From positions 10,637,934 to 10,701,933 of the forward strand of contig NC_053123.1 of NCBI RefSeq assembly GCF_010015445.1: a DNA stretch of 64,000 nucleotides, in the 5' to 3' direction. Source of the stretch: Perca fluviatilis. Taxonomy: Eukaryota; Chordata; Actinopteri; Perciformes; Percidae. Shown here one piece after another: positions 22,726-32,566 of the stretch. Under the pieces are notes generated by a model that saw only the letters and a program-made list of their open reading frames with translations, was not told the origin of the DNA and did no database searches. A program made the translations under genes and the position numbers. Numbering within the stretch: the stretch's first letter is position 1; the number at the start of each line of letters is the position of its first letter.

Positions 22726-23534
22726 TCACGCGGCACAAATTGCCAGGGGAGCCGCCAGCAGCTGGACCAGCGTCGGGAACCAGGATGCGTTCGTGCGCTC
22801 CGGTGCCACCAGGATGACCGACAGGCCTTCCTCCTGGGTACGTTCCAGGAGGCGAGGGATCAGAGGGACCGGGGGGAAAGCGTAAAGGAGGGTTCTGGGC
22901 CAAGGATGGTGGGAGAAAGCGTCCGCGCCCAGGGGTGGGTTGTCCCGTGAGCTCAAGGAAAACCACAGAGCGCACTGTGTGTTTTCTCGTGAGGCGAACA
23001 GGTCCACCTCCGCTTCCCCGAACCTGCTCCACAGCTTCCGAACGATAGTGGGATTCAATTTCCACTCGTTGTGAGAGGGTCCCCCCCTCGACATTAGGTC
23101 TGCCGCCCGGTTTAGTATCCCGGGGATGTGGACGGCCCTGAGGGACAGCAGATGACTGTGAGACCACAGCAGGAGGCTCCTGGCTATTTCCAATAGCCGG
23201 GCCGAGCGTACGCCGCCCTGGCGATTTATGAACATATGACATTGTCTGTCTGCACCACCACATGTCTCCCTGCTACCTTCGGGGCGAAGTGCTTCAAGAC
23301 CTTCAGCACCGTGGACAGCTCCAGGCAGTTTATGTGTGGGAGGGGAGGAGGAGGCCATTCCCCTCCCACCACCTGTGATTCGCACATTCCTCCCCAGCCA
23401 GTGAGGGACGCATCTGTGTACACTGTCACATATGACGTCACTCTGCCCAGGGGAACCCCAGCTGACAGGGTCTGGGGGTTTCCCCAGTATGACAGGTCTG
23501 ACTGCAGAGAGGGGGGATAGTCAGCATTCGCCAC
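22726..23534 (-). pseudogene. DIRS RNase H and downstream polyprotein region
   Basis: Two overlapping - frames cover this. The first (23534-23226) has RNase H motifs: Asp in 'VYTDASLTGWG' (residue 41), Glu in 'NCLELS' (72) and Asp in 'VVQTDN' (97). The second frame (23385-22726) continues with 'VHIPGILNRAADLMSRG' and then 'AEVDLFASRENTQCALWFS' and 'LLYAFPPVPLIPRLLE', blocks conserved after RNase H in DIRS polyproteins (sometimes described as methyltransferase-like). The change of frame near 23235-23300 means the polyprotein is interrupted. RNase H would degrade the RNA strand during cDNA synthesis. Confidence 0.8.
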
Positions 23535-23607
23535 TTGTGGCGTATGGGGTCGACGCTGACGAAGGAACCACCTCTGGATTTTCCTCGTGTGGAGAAGCCC
23601 CAGGGTA

Positions 23608-24511
23608 CTACCATGTAGCCCGCGGACATCGTGCCCAGAAGGGCATGATAGACAGCGCTGACACCTTTGCGCTGGGCGGGAGCGCCAGGAGAGAAAGCAG
23701 CGTTTCTTGCCTCGGCGTTGACAGCCTCGCCCTCATAACAATCGAGTTTAGCACTACGCCCAGATAAACTATCGATGGAGGGGAACCAATGCGCTTTTCT
23801 GCCAGTTTATGGCGAAACCGAGTGTCTGCAGGTGCTGCAGGACTGACACGGTGTAGCCGCCGCGCTTCCCGGGAGGGAGCCAGGATGAGCAAATCGTCCA
23901 GATAAAACAGGACTCTGACGCCTTTTTCCGCAACGGCTGAAGTGCCGTCTCCATGCACTTGAAAAGTGCGAGAGGCCAGTGAGTAAACCGAATGGCAGTC
24001 GGTTGTACTGAAAATGAGCCCCTTGGAAAAAGAAGCGCAGGAATTTCCTGTGTCTGGGGATGACTTGGATGTGAAAGTAAGCGTCTTTCAGATCCACGGA
24101 AGTAAACCACTCTTGGTGGCGCACGCATTCCAACACATGTTTGGTAGTCAACATGTGGAATGGGCGCACCGTACGCAGGAACCTGTTGAACTGGGACAAG
24201 TCGAGGATGGGGCGAAACCCGCCTGACTTTTTTGGAGTGAGAAAGTATCGGGAGTAAAAACCCTCGTTCTCCTCCCCCGGAGGAACTCGGGAAATTGCTC
24301 CTTTTGAGAGCAGTTCCCGTAATTCTGACATCATGGCGTCTGATTCCGCCTGGGACGAGACGTGGGTAGAACGTGTCGCCCAGCCCATGGTAGGGCCCTG
24401 TCGAAAGGGTGGCGGGTCATCGTCGTCCTCATCCCGCTGGCATAGCCAGGGGGAAGAGGAGAACTGAGCGGCGCTAAGTGTAGCGGCATGGCGTTTGCTC
24501 CCTGTCTGCAT
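23608..24511 (-). pseudogene. DIRS reverse transcriptase, frameshifted
   Basis: The 234-residue frame (24511-23807) contains 'GGFRPILDLSQFN' (about residues 98-109), 'FTSVDLKDAYFHIQV' with the first catalytic Asp at 140, and 'FQYNRLPFGL'. The YxDD box is in a different frame: 'RVLFYLDDLLILAPS' (frame 23958-23608). A third frame (24128-23769) holds 'FKCMETALQPLRKK' and 'QHLQTLGFAINWQKS'. All blocks are in the right order for a DIRS RT, but at least two frameshifts within about 250 bp separate them, so no active enzyme can be made. Confidence 0.85.
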
Positions 24512-24775
24512 AGTGACAGAGCGGTGCAGCCCCGCGAGCAGTGGTGACCTGGTGTGTGTGTTTGTGCTGTGTGGGGAACATCTGTCATATTATCAGCGTA
24601 ATGTTCATTGGGAACAAGGGCTGCTAGGTTGAGGGAAAACTGCTCTTTAGAAAGATCTTGAGTGGCCCTTAAAAGGGCCGTTGTGTTTCTCGGTTTTCAA
24701 CCGTGGAGGGACAGACGTTCCCGTGCCCTCGTCATTGCCACCGTCGCCGCTGCTTGGTGGGTGGCTCGGGCGGGG

Positions 24776-26186
24776 TTAGACCAGGTGGGAGCCGCTTTCA
24801 TGGTCCTTCGACCCCGCGGAAGCCTGCCGGTCGGGGCGGCTGTCGCGCGGTGGGGGCGGCGGAGGGGCGGAGGTCGAAGCCTGGGAGGGCGCAGCCGCAG
24901 CAGAGGCTGTGGGGCGTTTCCTCTTATGGCGGTTGGTGGAGCGGTGGCGCTGTTGTTGAGGCGCCGCCTTCCAGGAGCCCAGCTGCCGTAGCCGCTCTGC
25001 TTCTTCGGCTGCCTGGTGGAGGTGGGAAGTGGCTGTCTGTAAACGAGGTCCAAATAGTCCATCGGGAGCTATGGGACCGCATAGTAGCTCGCGCCTGACC
25101 TCCGCGGGTAGCTGGGACATGTGGAGCCAGATATTTTTCCCCACAGTCTGCCACGCCTGGATCCTCGACAACGCCACAGTGGTCGCCGCGGGTGAGGGTG
25201 AGGATGGCGGTCATAAGCTTTGCCGATCTCCGTAGCGCTCCGGAGGAAGCGCCCGGGTTGGTGGCCATGGCGGAGACGGGCGGAGGCTAGCAAGGCTATG
25301 TTGTTTTCGCCGCTAAGCCCTGGGCTGCACACTGGTGAGACCGGTCAAGTGACTTGGGCGCGCAAACCTGGTCCTGGGGACGGGGGTCTTCTTCCGGTGG
25401 CCGAAGAAGGTAGCCTTCGGAAGCAGGATCGACGCCAGGCTCTGCTCCAGAGGGGGACCGAAGGAAAACCTGCCTCTGTGTCGCCATGAACTGCGGTGAA
25501 CGGGGCATAGCGGCGAGACTGGCTTCCCTCGTTCCCTGGCTGAGAGAGAGCCTCCTCCACCGAACGGCCGAAGCTCCGCGTGAAGCGCGGCCAGAGTGGG
25601 GGGCCGCTTGGACGGGCGGCTCCTGAGAATAGATGTCACCGCGCCAGGAGGCCGCGAGGGGCTGGAGGCTTCGCTGGAAGCGCGTATGCCCTCTGGTGCC
25701 GGCCCTTTTGCGCCGACCGCAGGTCCATAAAAAGAGCCTTGGTGGTGGAGGGGGACTGGGGAGAGCCGGAAGCGGAAAGGCGCGTCCATCCCAGTCTCCA
25801 GATCCAGTCCTCCCAGTGGGGAGGAAGGAAACCCGGTGAGAGAGTCGTTGTTCGGGGAGACGAGTATCAGACTTCGTGCCCGTCGAAGACGCCCTCTTCC
25901 AGCGGTTCCAGGGCGTCGACGGTGCGCCGCCGGGTTCCGCCCCAGCTGCCGTCCCCTCTCCGTCGACCTCAAAGGCCAGAAAGCCGCCGCCGCCGTTGAA
26001 GCTCTTTAGAAGGAAGGCGGGCGCAGAACGGGCAGGAGGCGCCGGAGGTGAGAGCCTTGCCGGGGTGGGGGCCGCAGGCAGGTCTCGCAGCGCGGGGTGG
26101 AGGTCCGGCGAGAAGATGTAGCCGGTCCGGCAGGTGGGGCAGAGGCGGACGCCGCTGGAGCTGGTAGTCTTTATTACCTTCTTCAT
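24776..26186 (-). pseudogene. DIRS gag-like ORF1
   Basis: The ATG at 26186 lies about 145 nt inside the 5' terminal repeat and opens a 296-residue Pro/Arg/Ser-rich frame to 25296. Near the start is a Cys-x-x-Cys ('RLCPTCRTGYIF'). The rest is low complexity. The frame 25177-24776 ('MSQLPAEVRRELLCGPIAPD') reads like the C-terminal part of a DIRS gag, with a basic, Pro-rich end. A gap with frame changes lies between 25.3 and 25.2 kb. The assignment is by position in the element and composition; gag proteins diverge quickly and there is no catalytic motif to confirm it. Confidence 0.55.
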
Positions 26187-26330
26187 AACTGCTCTTGCTT
26201 GAAGAAAAAGTGGGATCAGAGCAACGGGTCCGCCCTGTTTTTATACAGTATTTGCGGACGTAGTTGAAGCCCGTGCGGCACGCAAGGGCGGGAAAGAAAA
26301 TCTTCACGACTGCGCATGCGCGAAGGGATA

Positions 26331-26375
26331 AACCCATAGCGTGGCTTAGAGGGCGAAGCCTATACGAAATAGAAC
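26331..26375. repeat. DIRS inverted terminal repeat, 5' side
   Basis: Opens the element on the - strand. The leader between this repeat and the gag ATG at 26186 contains a TATA-like 'gtataaaaac', a plausible promoter. Confidence 0.9.
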
Positions 26376-26887
26376 TGACTGGAGAATGTATAGGAACATT
26401 ATGTTTGAACATTACATATGAACGACATTGCGAAGACCGAGGTAAGAACATTAATATCTGTAGTAATTTCCTTCATATTCGTAAATTCTGGTACATATGA
26501 AACTACAAATAAGGTCGTACTATATTGTCTACCGGCGGTCCCAGGGGACCTCCATGGCGCTGACACCGTTGCCTTTTCCAGGCAACAGCGGTGCACAGAG
26601 AGCCGGGATAACAGGTGGGCGTGTGTCAGGTAACACTATGTGCCGTGCACCGGAATATAAACAGACCCATCACGACAGTATGATAATAACATGAAAACAC
26701 ATCATTCACTCTAAGTGGTTTCTGTGACTTTCAAAGATTTAAAACCCAAAAGACGCCAAAAATACACAGCCACCATACAACGTTAGCCTTAGCCCCGAAT
26801 AGCCACATCACTGAAGACACACTTGTCTAACGTTAGCTGACTATGTCTAAAGCGTTACATACTAAAATAAAAACACAATCAACTTAC
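26376..26887. other. Kolobok-like element, intron part right of DIRS
   Basis: No exon is recognised. This is the donor side of the intron that the DIRS element entered. Confidence 0.4.
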
Positions 26888-27009
26888 CACTCTGAAACGT
26901 CCTGCTGACCAGAAATGCTAAAAGAAATGAATTGGTCCTCTTCACTTGAATCCTCTGAACTTGAGTATTCAGGCTCTAACTGGTAAGGTCTTGCAGATCC
27001 TGCAGCCAT
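26888..27009 (-). pseudogene. first exon of the - strand gene of the Kolobok-like element
   Basis: The - strand ATG at 27009 opens 'MAAGSARPYQLEPEYSSSED' followed by 'SSEEDQFISFSISGQQDVSE'. The exon then ends two bases into the next codon at a perfect donor (GTAAGT, 26887-26882). Acidic Ser/Glu-rich N-termini of this kind ('M.A..RPY.fEPEy') precede the Cys-rich P2X7-like domain in fish proteins I recall. Exon 2 at 20890-21003 completes the split codon as Trp and continues Cys-Thr-Cys-Gly-His-Cys. The open reading frame and splice site look intact. The start lies about 260 bp inside the right end of the transposon, transcribed inward. Confidence 0.6.
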
Positions 27010-27504
27010 GTTCATAGTAGGATTCTGATTCCAGGCCGCATTCTATGTTTATCTGTGCTTAGCCAATCAGAGCGTTCGGCTCTTTAGTTGTAGGCTGAAC
27101 ATTCCATCCAGCAGGTAATCCAAGCGTGTGTGGGAGGGGAGAAAAAGGGCTCTCAGAAAAGTTTGGGAAAATCAACCCAACTCTTTTTTTGGGGTAACTA
27201 TTAAATTAGTGTTTAATAGACACATATGAACGGTACAAATATAAGTTTAAGTGTCACCATATGGGACCTTTAAGTAAGGTAACGAAGTATTTGTACTTTG
27301 TTACTTGACACCTCTGGATATGGATGGAGCCTTCAGTCCGTACTCCCCAGCTAACAATTTTTGGTTCCCAGAACGTTCTGGGAACGTTCGTTTTTGGGTG
27401 CGCGAACGTTCCCCAAAGGTTAGGTTTGATTAGGTTTTGGTTGTCTTTTGGTTATTATGGAAAGTTGGTTGAACGTTCTGGGAACGTTCGTTTTTGGTTA
27501 CATC

Positions 27505-27885
27505 GAACGTTCTCCGAACGTTGCAACCTTTATGGAACGTTCCCCTAACGTTCCCCCACCGTTGCAACCTTTAGATAACGTTCCCCCACCGTTGCAACCT
27601 TTAGATAACGTTCCCCCACCGTTGCAACCACTACTCTTTATTATGTCTATGGTTGCAACCTTTAGAGAACGTTCCCCTAACATTCCCATAACGTTACAAC
27701 CTTTAGATAACGTTCCCCTAACGTTGCAACCTTTAGAGAACGTTCCCCTAACGTTACAACCTTTAGAGAACGTTCCCCTAACGTTGTAACCTTTATAGAA
27801 CGTTCCCCTAACGTTACAACCTTTAGATAACGTTCCCCTAACGTTCCCCCACCGTTGCAACCTTTAGATAACGTTCCTCTAGCGT
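27505..27885. repeat. 30-bp tandem array, GAACGTTCCCCTAACGTT type
   Basis: About a dozen units of roughly 30 bp ('gaacgttcccctaacgtt' plus 'acaacctttaga'), with variants 'ttcccccaccgttgcaacc'. The 30-bp period keeps frame, giving repeating 10-residue peptides in both directions that are not real proteins. The array forms the left subterminal region of the CACTA-like unit. Confidence 0.9.
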
Positions 27886-29356
27886 TATTTTTTACAATCC
27901 CATAACCTTTAAAAAACTAACAACCATGGTACCAAAAAATAAAAATAAACATTTTTATATAAGAATCCGTTTTATTTGCCATATAGACACATACTGCACA
28001 AGAGAGACAACATACATATAGGCACATTAACACAATATATTGTATAAATGTAGAATGCAAATCTGCCCTACAAAGGAAAAACATGTTTGGGCAAAAATGA
28101 GTTAATGTCACTTTTGGGGTATTTGAGACATCCTTTATCATGTGAATAAATATCGTGAGTCAATTTCATTGTTTTAACAAGAAAATAAAGACAACCGTGA
28201 CATCCAAAACCATACGAGAAACCACAGCAGAACGCCTAACAGCTGTTACGGATCTCTGCACGCTGAAGTTGAGTGTTCGGACTTTGTTTAGCCAGGCATC
28301 AAGAGAGAGGTTACTGTACCGCTGTGATCTTACTGTACTCTAGCCTCGTCATAGCCTACTTTGCCGCTTTTAATTGTCCACGTAACATACACATGACATA
28401 TCAAATAAAGTGATGATTCCTATTCTGTCAGTGACAGCCCGGAGCTAGCTACATTGCTAGCTACAGCGCTAACGTTGATGCTGACACACCTCCTCACTTG
28501 GCGGAGCCTCACATCAGACGCTGAAAACCAATTATTAAATACACAGCTGGCATCCTACCTTTCCATGCAATCCGATATAATCCATGGAAGATATAATCCA
28601 TAGCAATGCACGTCATCTGCTGTATACACAACAATCCATATGTGTTTGAGCTATATTTCCTTCTTGCAGGTATTCATGTCAAATCTCACACATCCATAAA
28701 TCCATAAAAGCACTAAGCTAGTTATTGCTAACGTCCGTACAAAGTATGCTAACCTAAATGTTATCTCAGAATTAAAAAGTAGTAATCCAAGTCGAGCTTG
28801 TTGACTGTGCATCTTAAGCAGTTTGGTGGCCCTTAGTGTTAAACATTATATATTTATTGTTAAACAATAAATATACCTTTTGTATTCAATTATAATTAAA
28901 TTATCTTTATTGAGAAAATACTTCTTGTATTTTTTCATACTGTACTGCAAAGTTACTTATCTGTCATACTGTTAAACTGTGTTAGTGTTGCCACACTATC
29001 CTGATCATTATAGCAGTAAATAGGAACAAGCAAAGGTTTTCTATATAATTTAAAACAAATACCATGATGACTAGACCTTGGTTAGGTGTTCTTATAATGG
29101 ATGCAAGTATGGTGAACAGCAAGCAAATATTGATTATATGTCAGTTACTGCCTTTTGCCTTTGCATGACTCCTTGTTTTTGGCACATGATACAAAGGAAG
29201 AGTACAGGAACTGCCAAACAAGGGTCAAAGGTCAATTTTGAGCTCAAGATTTCTTGCATACAAACATTTCTTAATTATAGCAACTAATAAAATTTTGGGA
29301 GTTTTACCTATAATACTTTTGTCTGGACAAAACAGAAACTTTAATTTTTCTCAGTT
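27886..29356. other. no feature seen inside CACTA-like unit
   Basis: AT-rich; short frames only. Confidence 0.4.
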
Positions 29357-29846
29357 TCACACTAGCAAGTTAAGGTCTTTTGCCTTTGTAGTGTGCAAGA
29401 TGCATATTGGAATGATAAAGTATGTAATGTGTAGGTGAATGGCCAAAGTGGGGATCACCCCACTTATCAGCAGTTCAGGAGCGTGATGGCAGAGGGAAAG
29501 AAGCTGTTCTTGTGTCTGGTTGTTTGTGTGCAGGGATCTGTAGCGCCTGCCAGAGGGGAGGAGGCAGGAGGATGGCAGCAGTGTAGAAGATGGCCAACAG
29601 CTCTTGTGGTAGGCCATGCTTCCGCAGTTGCCGTAGGAAGTACATCCTCTGCAGAGCCTTTTTAAGGATGTTGGACTCCCTCTTCAGGTCCTGGGAAATG
29701 ATGGAGCCCAGAAACTTGAATGAGTCCACCTTTGACACTAGGCTGTTGGATATTGTGAGGGGGAGCACTGGGGGGTCCTCCACGTCTGCTGCAGTCAGCG
29801 CGGGGAAGTTTTTCTGAGAGGCCGCTAGAGTAGCAAGAAGAAGCAA
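29357..29846 (-). pseudogene. LINE reverse transcriptase C-terminal fragment
   Basis: The - strand gives 'VDSFKFLGSIISQDLKRESN' followed by 'ILKKALQRMYFLRQLRKHGL' and 'PQELLAIFYTAAI'. This is the standard block downstream of the RT active site in Rex/CR1-like fish LINEs ('fKfLG..i......kkaqqRlyfLR.Lr...l....l..FY'). Then, in another frame, 'LLPSGRRYRSL' appears, normally over 80 residues further on, so there is an internal deletion. It has no catalytic domain and is dead. The clade cannot be set by eye. Confidence 0.65.
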
Positions 29847-29919
29847 CGTTACAAGTCAAATTAAAACCCCTTATCAGCCAAGCTACGCATAATACTGATG
29901 TGAACAATAAAACAACACC

Positions 29920-30030
29920 TGCCTGTTATAACCCTGCAGATTGTCAGGTCCTGGAAGGCCTTTGTCTTTCTGCCCTGCAGGCTATACGGTTTTACAACGT
30001 CATTGGTTGAAAGGTTGTCAGAAAAAGTTG
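29920..30030 (-). pseudogene. DUF4806-like exon (C-terminal part)
   Basis: An acceptor ('ttgttttacag') and a donor (GTGTTG) bound an open - strand frame including 'ATFSDNLSTNDVVKPYSLQG' and then 'RKTKAFQDLTICRVIT'. This resembles the end of DUF4806 domains, with 'lft..la..ynw.Gr.gK.aF..l.l..vi'. It pairs with the exon at 30189-30391. The Gly-Gly-containing middle part expected between them is not found, so the gene is incomplete. Confidence 0.45.
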
Positions 30031-30188
30031 CTGTAAAACAAATATAGAAATACAAATTACACATGCAGAACAAAGTGGAGAGCTTGTACAATCTCATTTT
30101 GTAAGAGAAGTCAGTTCAGTTATAATGATATTTTAATTTATGCAATTATATAGTGTTATCTTAGGGCAGGGTAGGGCCACTTAATTAC

Positions 30189-30391
30189 CATTTTGTTCCT
30201 CCTCTCCTGTTGACCGAGACTCCTGTTGAACTCCTGCAGCTCGGTGACTATTGAGCAGGGCGACAGCAACACGTCATCGACTGGAGCAGAGGAAGGTGAC
30301 TGGGAGCTCCATAAGAGCATGAGCAGCTCATCCATCTTTTCCTCAAATGTGTCCATCCGCTGTGCCATGCGGGTAATGGATGTCCTCATGG
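30189..30391 (-). pseudogene. DUF4806-like exon (coiled coil and start of domain)
   Basis: An acceptor ('attattccatag') leads into an open frame: 'MRTSITRMAQRMDTFEEKMD' followed by 'ELLMLLWSSQS', a helical coiled-coil-like segment. Then 'LLSPCSIVTELQEFNRSLG' and 'QQERRNKMV' follow up to a donor (GTAATT). 'lP..tveel.efd..L....rk.mv' is the opening of DUF4806 proteins. These genes are often multicopy in fish, and I associate them with DNA transposons. Function is unknown. Confidence 0.5.
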
Positions 30392-30402
30392 CTATGGAAT
30401 AA

Positions 30403-30519
30403 TTAAAGGGGTGATAGAATGATTATATAGGGTATTTATCATGTTAAAGGGGTGATAGAATGATTATATAGGGTATTTATCATGTTAAAGGGGTGATAGA
30501 ATGATTATATAGGGTATTT
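30403..30519. repeat. 41-bp tandem triplication of a transposon end
   Basis: Units start at 30403, 30444 and 30485, each beginning with TTAA plus the terminal sequence 'aggggtgatagaatg'. They are virtually identical, so the duplication is recent compared with the element. Confidence 0.95.
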
Positions 30520-32192
30520 CACACTGTTCCTTATGGTCTCCTAATGGGGTATGTAACATTGGTTGGGCTGAAAATGGCCTGGTTGATATTTTATTGGCCC
30601 TTATGCATCCCTGTGTTTTGGCCCTATTTGTAACAAGAGCTTTTCTTCCAAATATGGTATGGTCATGAATATTTAGATGAGCTGCGCGCTGATTGGTTGA
30701 GCGACTTGCCATATGCAGACATTAGAGACGCGCTGATTGGTTGAGCGAATCCCCAATACAAACACATTAGAGAAGCGACAGAATCTCATATTCCAGACAC
30801 TGCAATGTTTCATTACCAAATTCACTTCTGAGACTTTTTAAGCGAGAAATCAACTATATAAAGCTGAAATATGGGCCGTTTTACAAAAATTGATAAAATT
30901 TTGGTAAGACGTGTCAGACTTTAGGAGCTCCACACAGTCTGACAAGAAAGCGGCAGCCCACTGCGCTCCATACCCAGGGCAAAGTCACCCTTTGTGGATA
31001 CTGCACTACGGGGCTCCGCGGCCAGCTGCCGGCATAACTATAATATATTTACGGTTTGAATTTCGTCACGCCACTTTGATTTTAAGGCATTTTTATGAAC
31101 GTGAGGCGTCTTTGTAGGAAAGCAGCTGCTTGCTATATGTCCCATTCATTACAATGGGGAAATACCGCAGCTAGCTAGCTACACTGTCGCCATAACTAAA
31201 TTATATTTACAGTTTGAATTTCGTCACGCCACTTATACAACATCATTCCCCAATGTCTTATAAAGCTAACCGTTGTGTCCGATTTGATTTTAAGGCATTT
31301 TTAGGAACGCGAGGCGTCTTTGTAGGTGGAGCAGCTGCTTGCTATATGTCCCATTCATTACAATGGGGAAATATCGCAGCTTGCTCACTTTCGCATAACT
31401 AAAGTATATTTACAGTTTGAATTTCGTCACGGCATGAATATTACAGGTTCCTCAAGGTCTTACAAAGCTTAGCTAACACTTGTCCGATTTCGGATATCAA
31501 TTGAATGTATTTTTGTGAATGTCAGAGTTAGGAGGAGGCTAGCTAGCTCTCATTGATGGACTCCATCTCACCGCGCTCTATCAATGAGACTTCGCGGACA
31601 AGAGGCGTTTATTTCCCGATTGTTTGTTTAAATAACTCAACACACATACCCATTATAAGATTAACTGGAACCTGCGGGTGGCTCCGGGTAAAAGATTGCG
31701 GGTTCCCCCCGCCCGTCAGGGCGGGCGATTAGCAAACCCAGGCAGCACCAACACTGGGCACTAAACTCCGACACACAGTCGGAGAAAATTTTGCAATTAG
31801 CCATCCTTTTGTCAAAGCGGCCCATATTTGAGCTTTATATGGTTGATTTCGCGCATAAAAAAGTTTCAGAAGTGAATTTTGTAATGGAATAGCGAGAGAC
31901 TCGTGCGACCTAGCTAGATTCAGAAGACTACCTGATCTCAGGTCAGTTGTGTAGCCTATGTAAATGTTGGGGCGTGACTGTTCTCTTAAGGTTCCGGATT
32001 TTGAGACACTTGCGTAAGCAACTCAGCTTTGTTGGGATTCGCCCGTTTTCAGCGGCAGTTTCAAAATATGAGATTTTCATAGTAAAGGGGTGTCAGTGGG
32101 ACTTTGAGCTTCTATGTATGTCCTATTTACCCACCGAACTGTCGTTATTACACTATGACAGGGTAAAATCGGTTTTGCTTTCTATCACCCCT
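30407..32192. mobile_element. TTAA-flanked element 3
   Basis: Termini 'aggggtgatagaatg' (left) and the complement 'aggggtgatagaaag' (right) are flanked by TTAA (30403-30406 and 32193-32196). The left end is triplicated (separate entry). Inverted subterminal parts are visible, for example 'tatataaagctgaaatatgg' at about 30855 against 'ccatatttgagctttatat' at about 31822. The 135-aa frame at 31947-32354 crosses the right end and has no motif. It is non-autonomous. Confidence 0.8.
31030..31470. repeat. tandem internal duplications in TTAA element 3
   Basis: The phrase 'tttgaatttcgtcacg' recurs near 31055, 31211 and 31416. Between the first two are 'tgctatatgtcccattcatt' and 'acaatggggaaata', which recur again before the third. 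Units are roughly 155-205 bp and imperfect. Confidence 0.85.
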
Positions 32193-32566
32193 TTAATGGT
32201 TTTAGTTGTTATACATTATAACAGTCACGTGATATGCACCAGGTTGAATTTCAGTAGTTCCATGGTAGGAAATATGACTGGTTTCTTAAATGCATGCATA
32301 AATGTTAACTTACGCTCTGTCCTGAAATGCTTTCTTGCTTGTGGAATGGATTAATCTGAAATAAAAGACCATACAATTTGTACTGATTGCAAAAAGAATA
32401 TATGAAGTGTAAATAATGTAGTCTGTACTTAAGGTCTTACCATGATTATCTAAATAAACGATGGATGTATTTAGACAACCAAGGAGGTGTAATCATTATG
32501 TTATGCTAGGTTAGCCTGCAGTTTTGTGAACAGAGCTTCTGTTAATACATCCATGGCTTTATCTCT

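Larger units (their letters stand above)
21438..26375 (-). mobile_element. DIRS-type tyrosine-recombinase retroelement
   Basis: A 4.9-kb element on the - strand. Its inverted terminal repeats are 21438-21482 and 26331-26375 (44 of 45 positions match; start 'gttctatttcgtataggctt'). In element order it carries a gag-like frame, reverse transcriptase, RNase H, a post-RNase H region typical of DIRS polyproteins, and a tyrosine recombinase. There is no DDE integrase and no target duplication, as expected for this class. GC content is much higher than in the surroundings. Several frameshifts break RT and gag. It lies in an intron of the - strand gene of the Kolobok-like element. Confidence 0.9.
16247..27269. 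mobile_element. Kolobok-like TTAA transposon with two gene remnants
   Basis: The ends are the inverted repeat 'aggtcccatatggtga' (left) and 'tcaccatatgggacct' (right), flanked by TTAA (16243-16246 and 27270-27273). The + strand carries exon remnants of a THAP-type/transposase gene (16534-16846, 17954-18071, 19326-19473, 20620-20712). The - strand carries two exons of a gene with a P2X7-like Cys motif (26888-27009 and 20890-21003). A hAT (18393-19098) and a DIRS element (21145-26375) inserted later; without them it would be about 5 kb. TTAA targets plus a THAP domain point to the Kolobok superfamily. PiggyBac also uses TTAA but is not known for THAP domains. All coding parts are degraded. Confidence 0.65.
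14822..27316. mobile_element. hAT element split by later insertions
   Basis: The left end 'cagaggtgtcaaaagtattc' and the right end (complement of 'cagaggtgtcaagtaacaaa') match the hAT-type terminus CAGAGGTGT. The 8-bp sequence 'gatatgga' flanks both sides (14814-14821 and 27317-27324), a perfect hAT target duplication. The original element is 14822-16242 plus 27274-27316, about 1.5 kb. Its sequence reads continuously across the TTAA where the Kolobok-like element entered. A second hAT (14993-15443) also sits inside it. No transposase is visible, so it is non-autonomous. Confidence 0.9.

Noticed and set aside
22270..25999. Many + strand frames of 60-140 aa in the GC-rich region
   Set aside because: They are antisense shadows of the DIRS genes on the - strand, caused by high GC and few stops.
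26560..26592. X-box-like palindrome 'ttgccttttccaggcaac'
   Set aside because: The spacer between half sites is too long for the RFX consensus.
16247..27269. PiggyBac identity for the TTAA element
   Set aside because: TTAA fits, but no DDD piggyBac transposase block is seen and a THAP-like exon is present, which favours Kolobok. Not fully excluded.
27448..27860. Repetitive 10-residue peptides on both strands
   Set aside because: They are translations of the 30-bp tandem array, whose period is a multiple of three.
31947..32354. 135-aa + frame
   Set aside because: It crosses the end of TTAA element 3 and has no recognisable domain.
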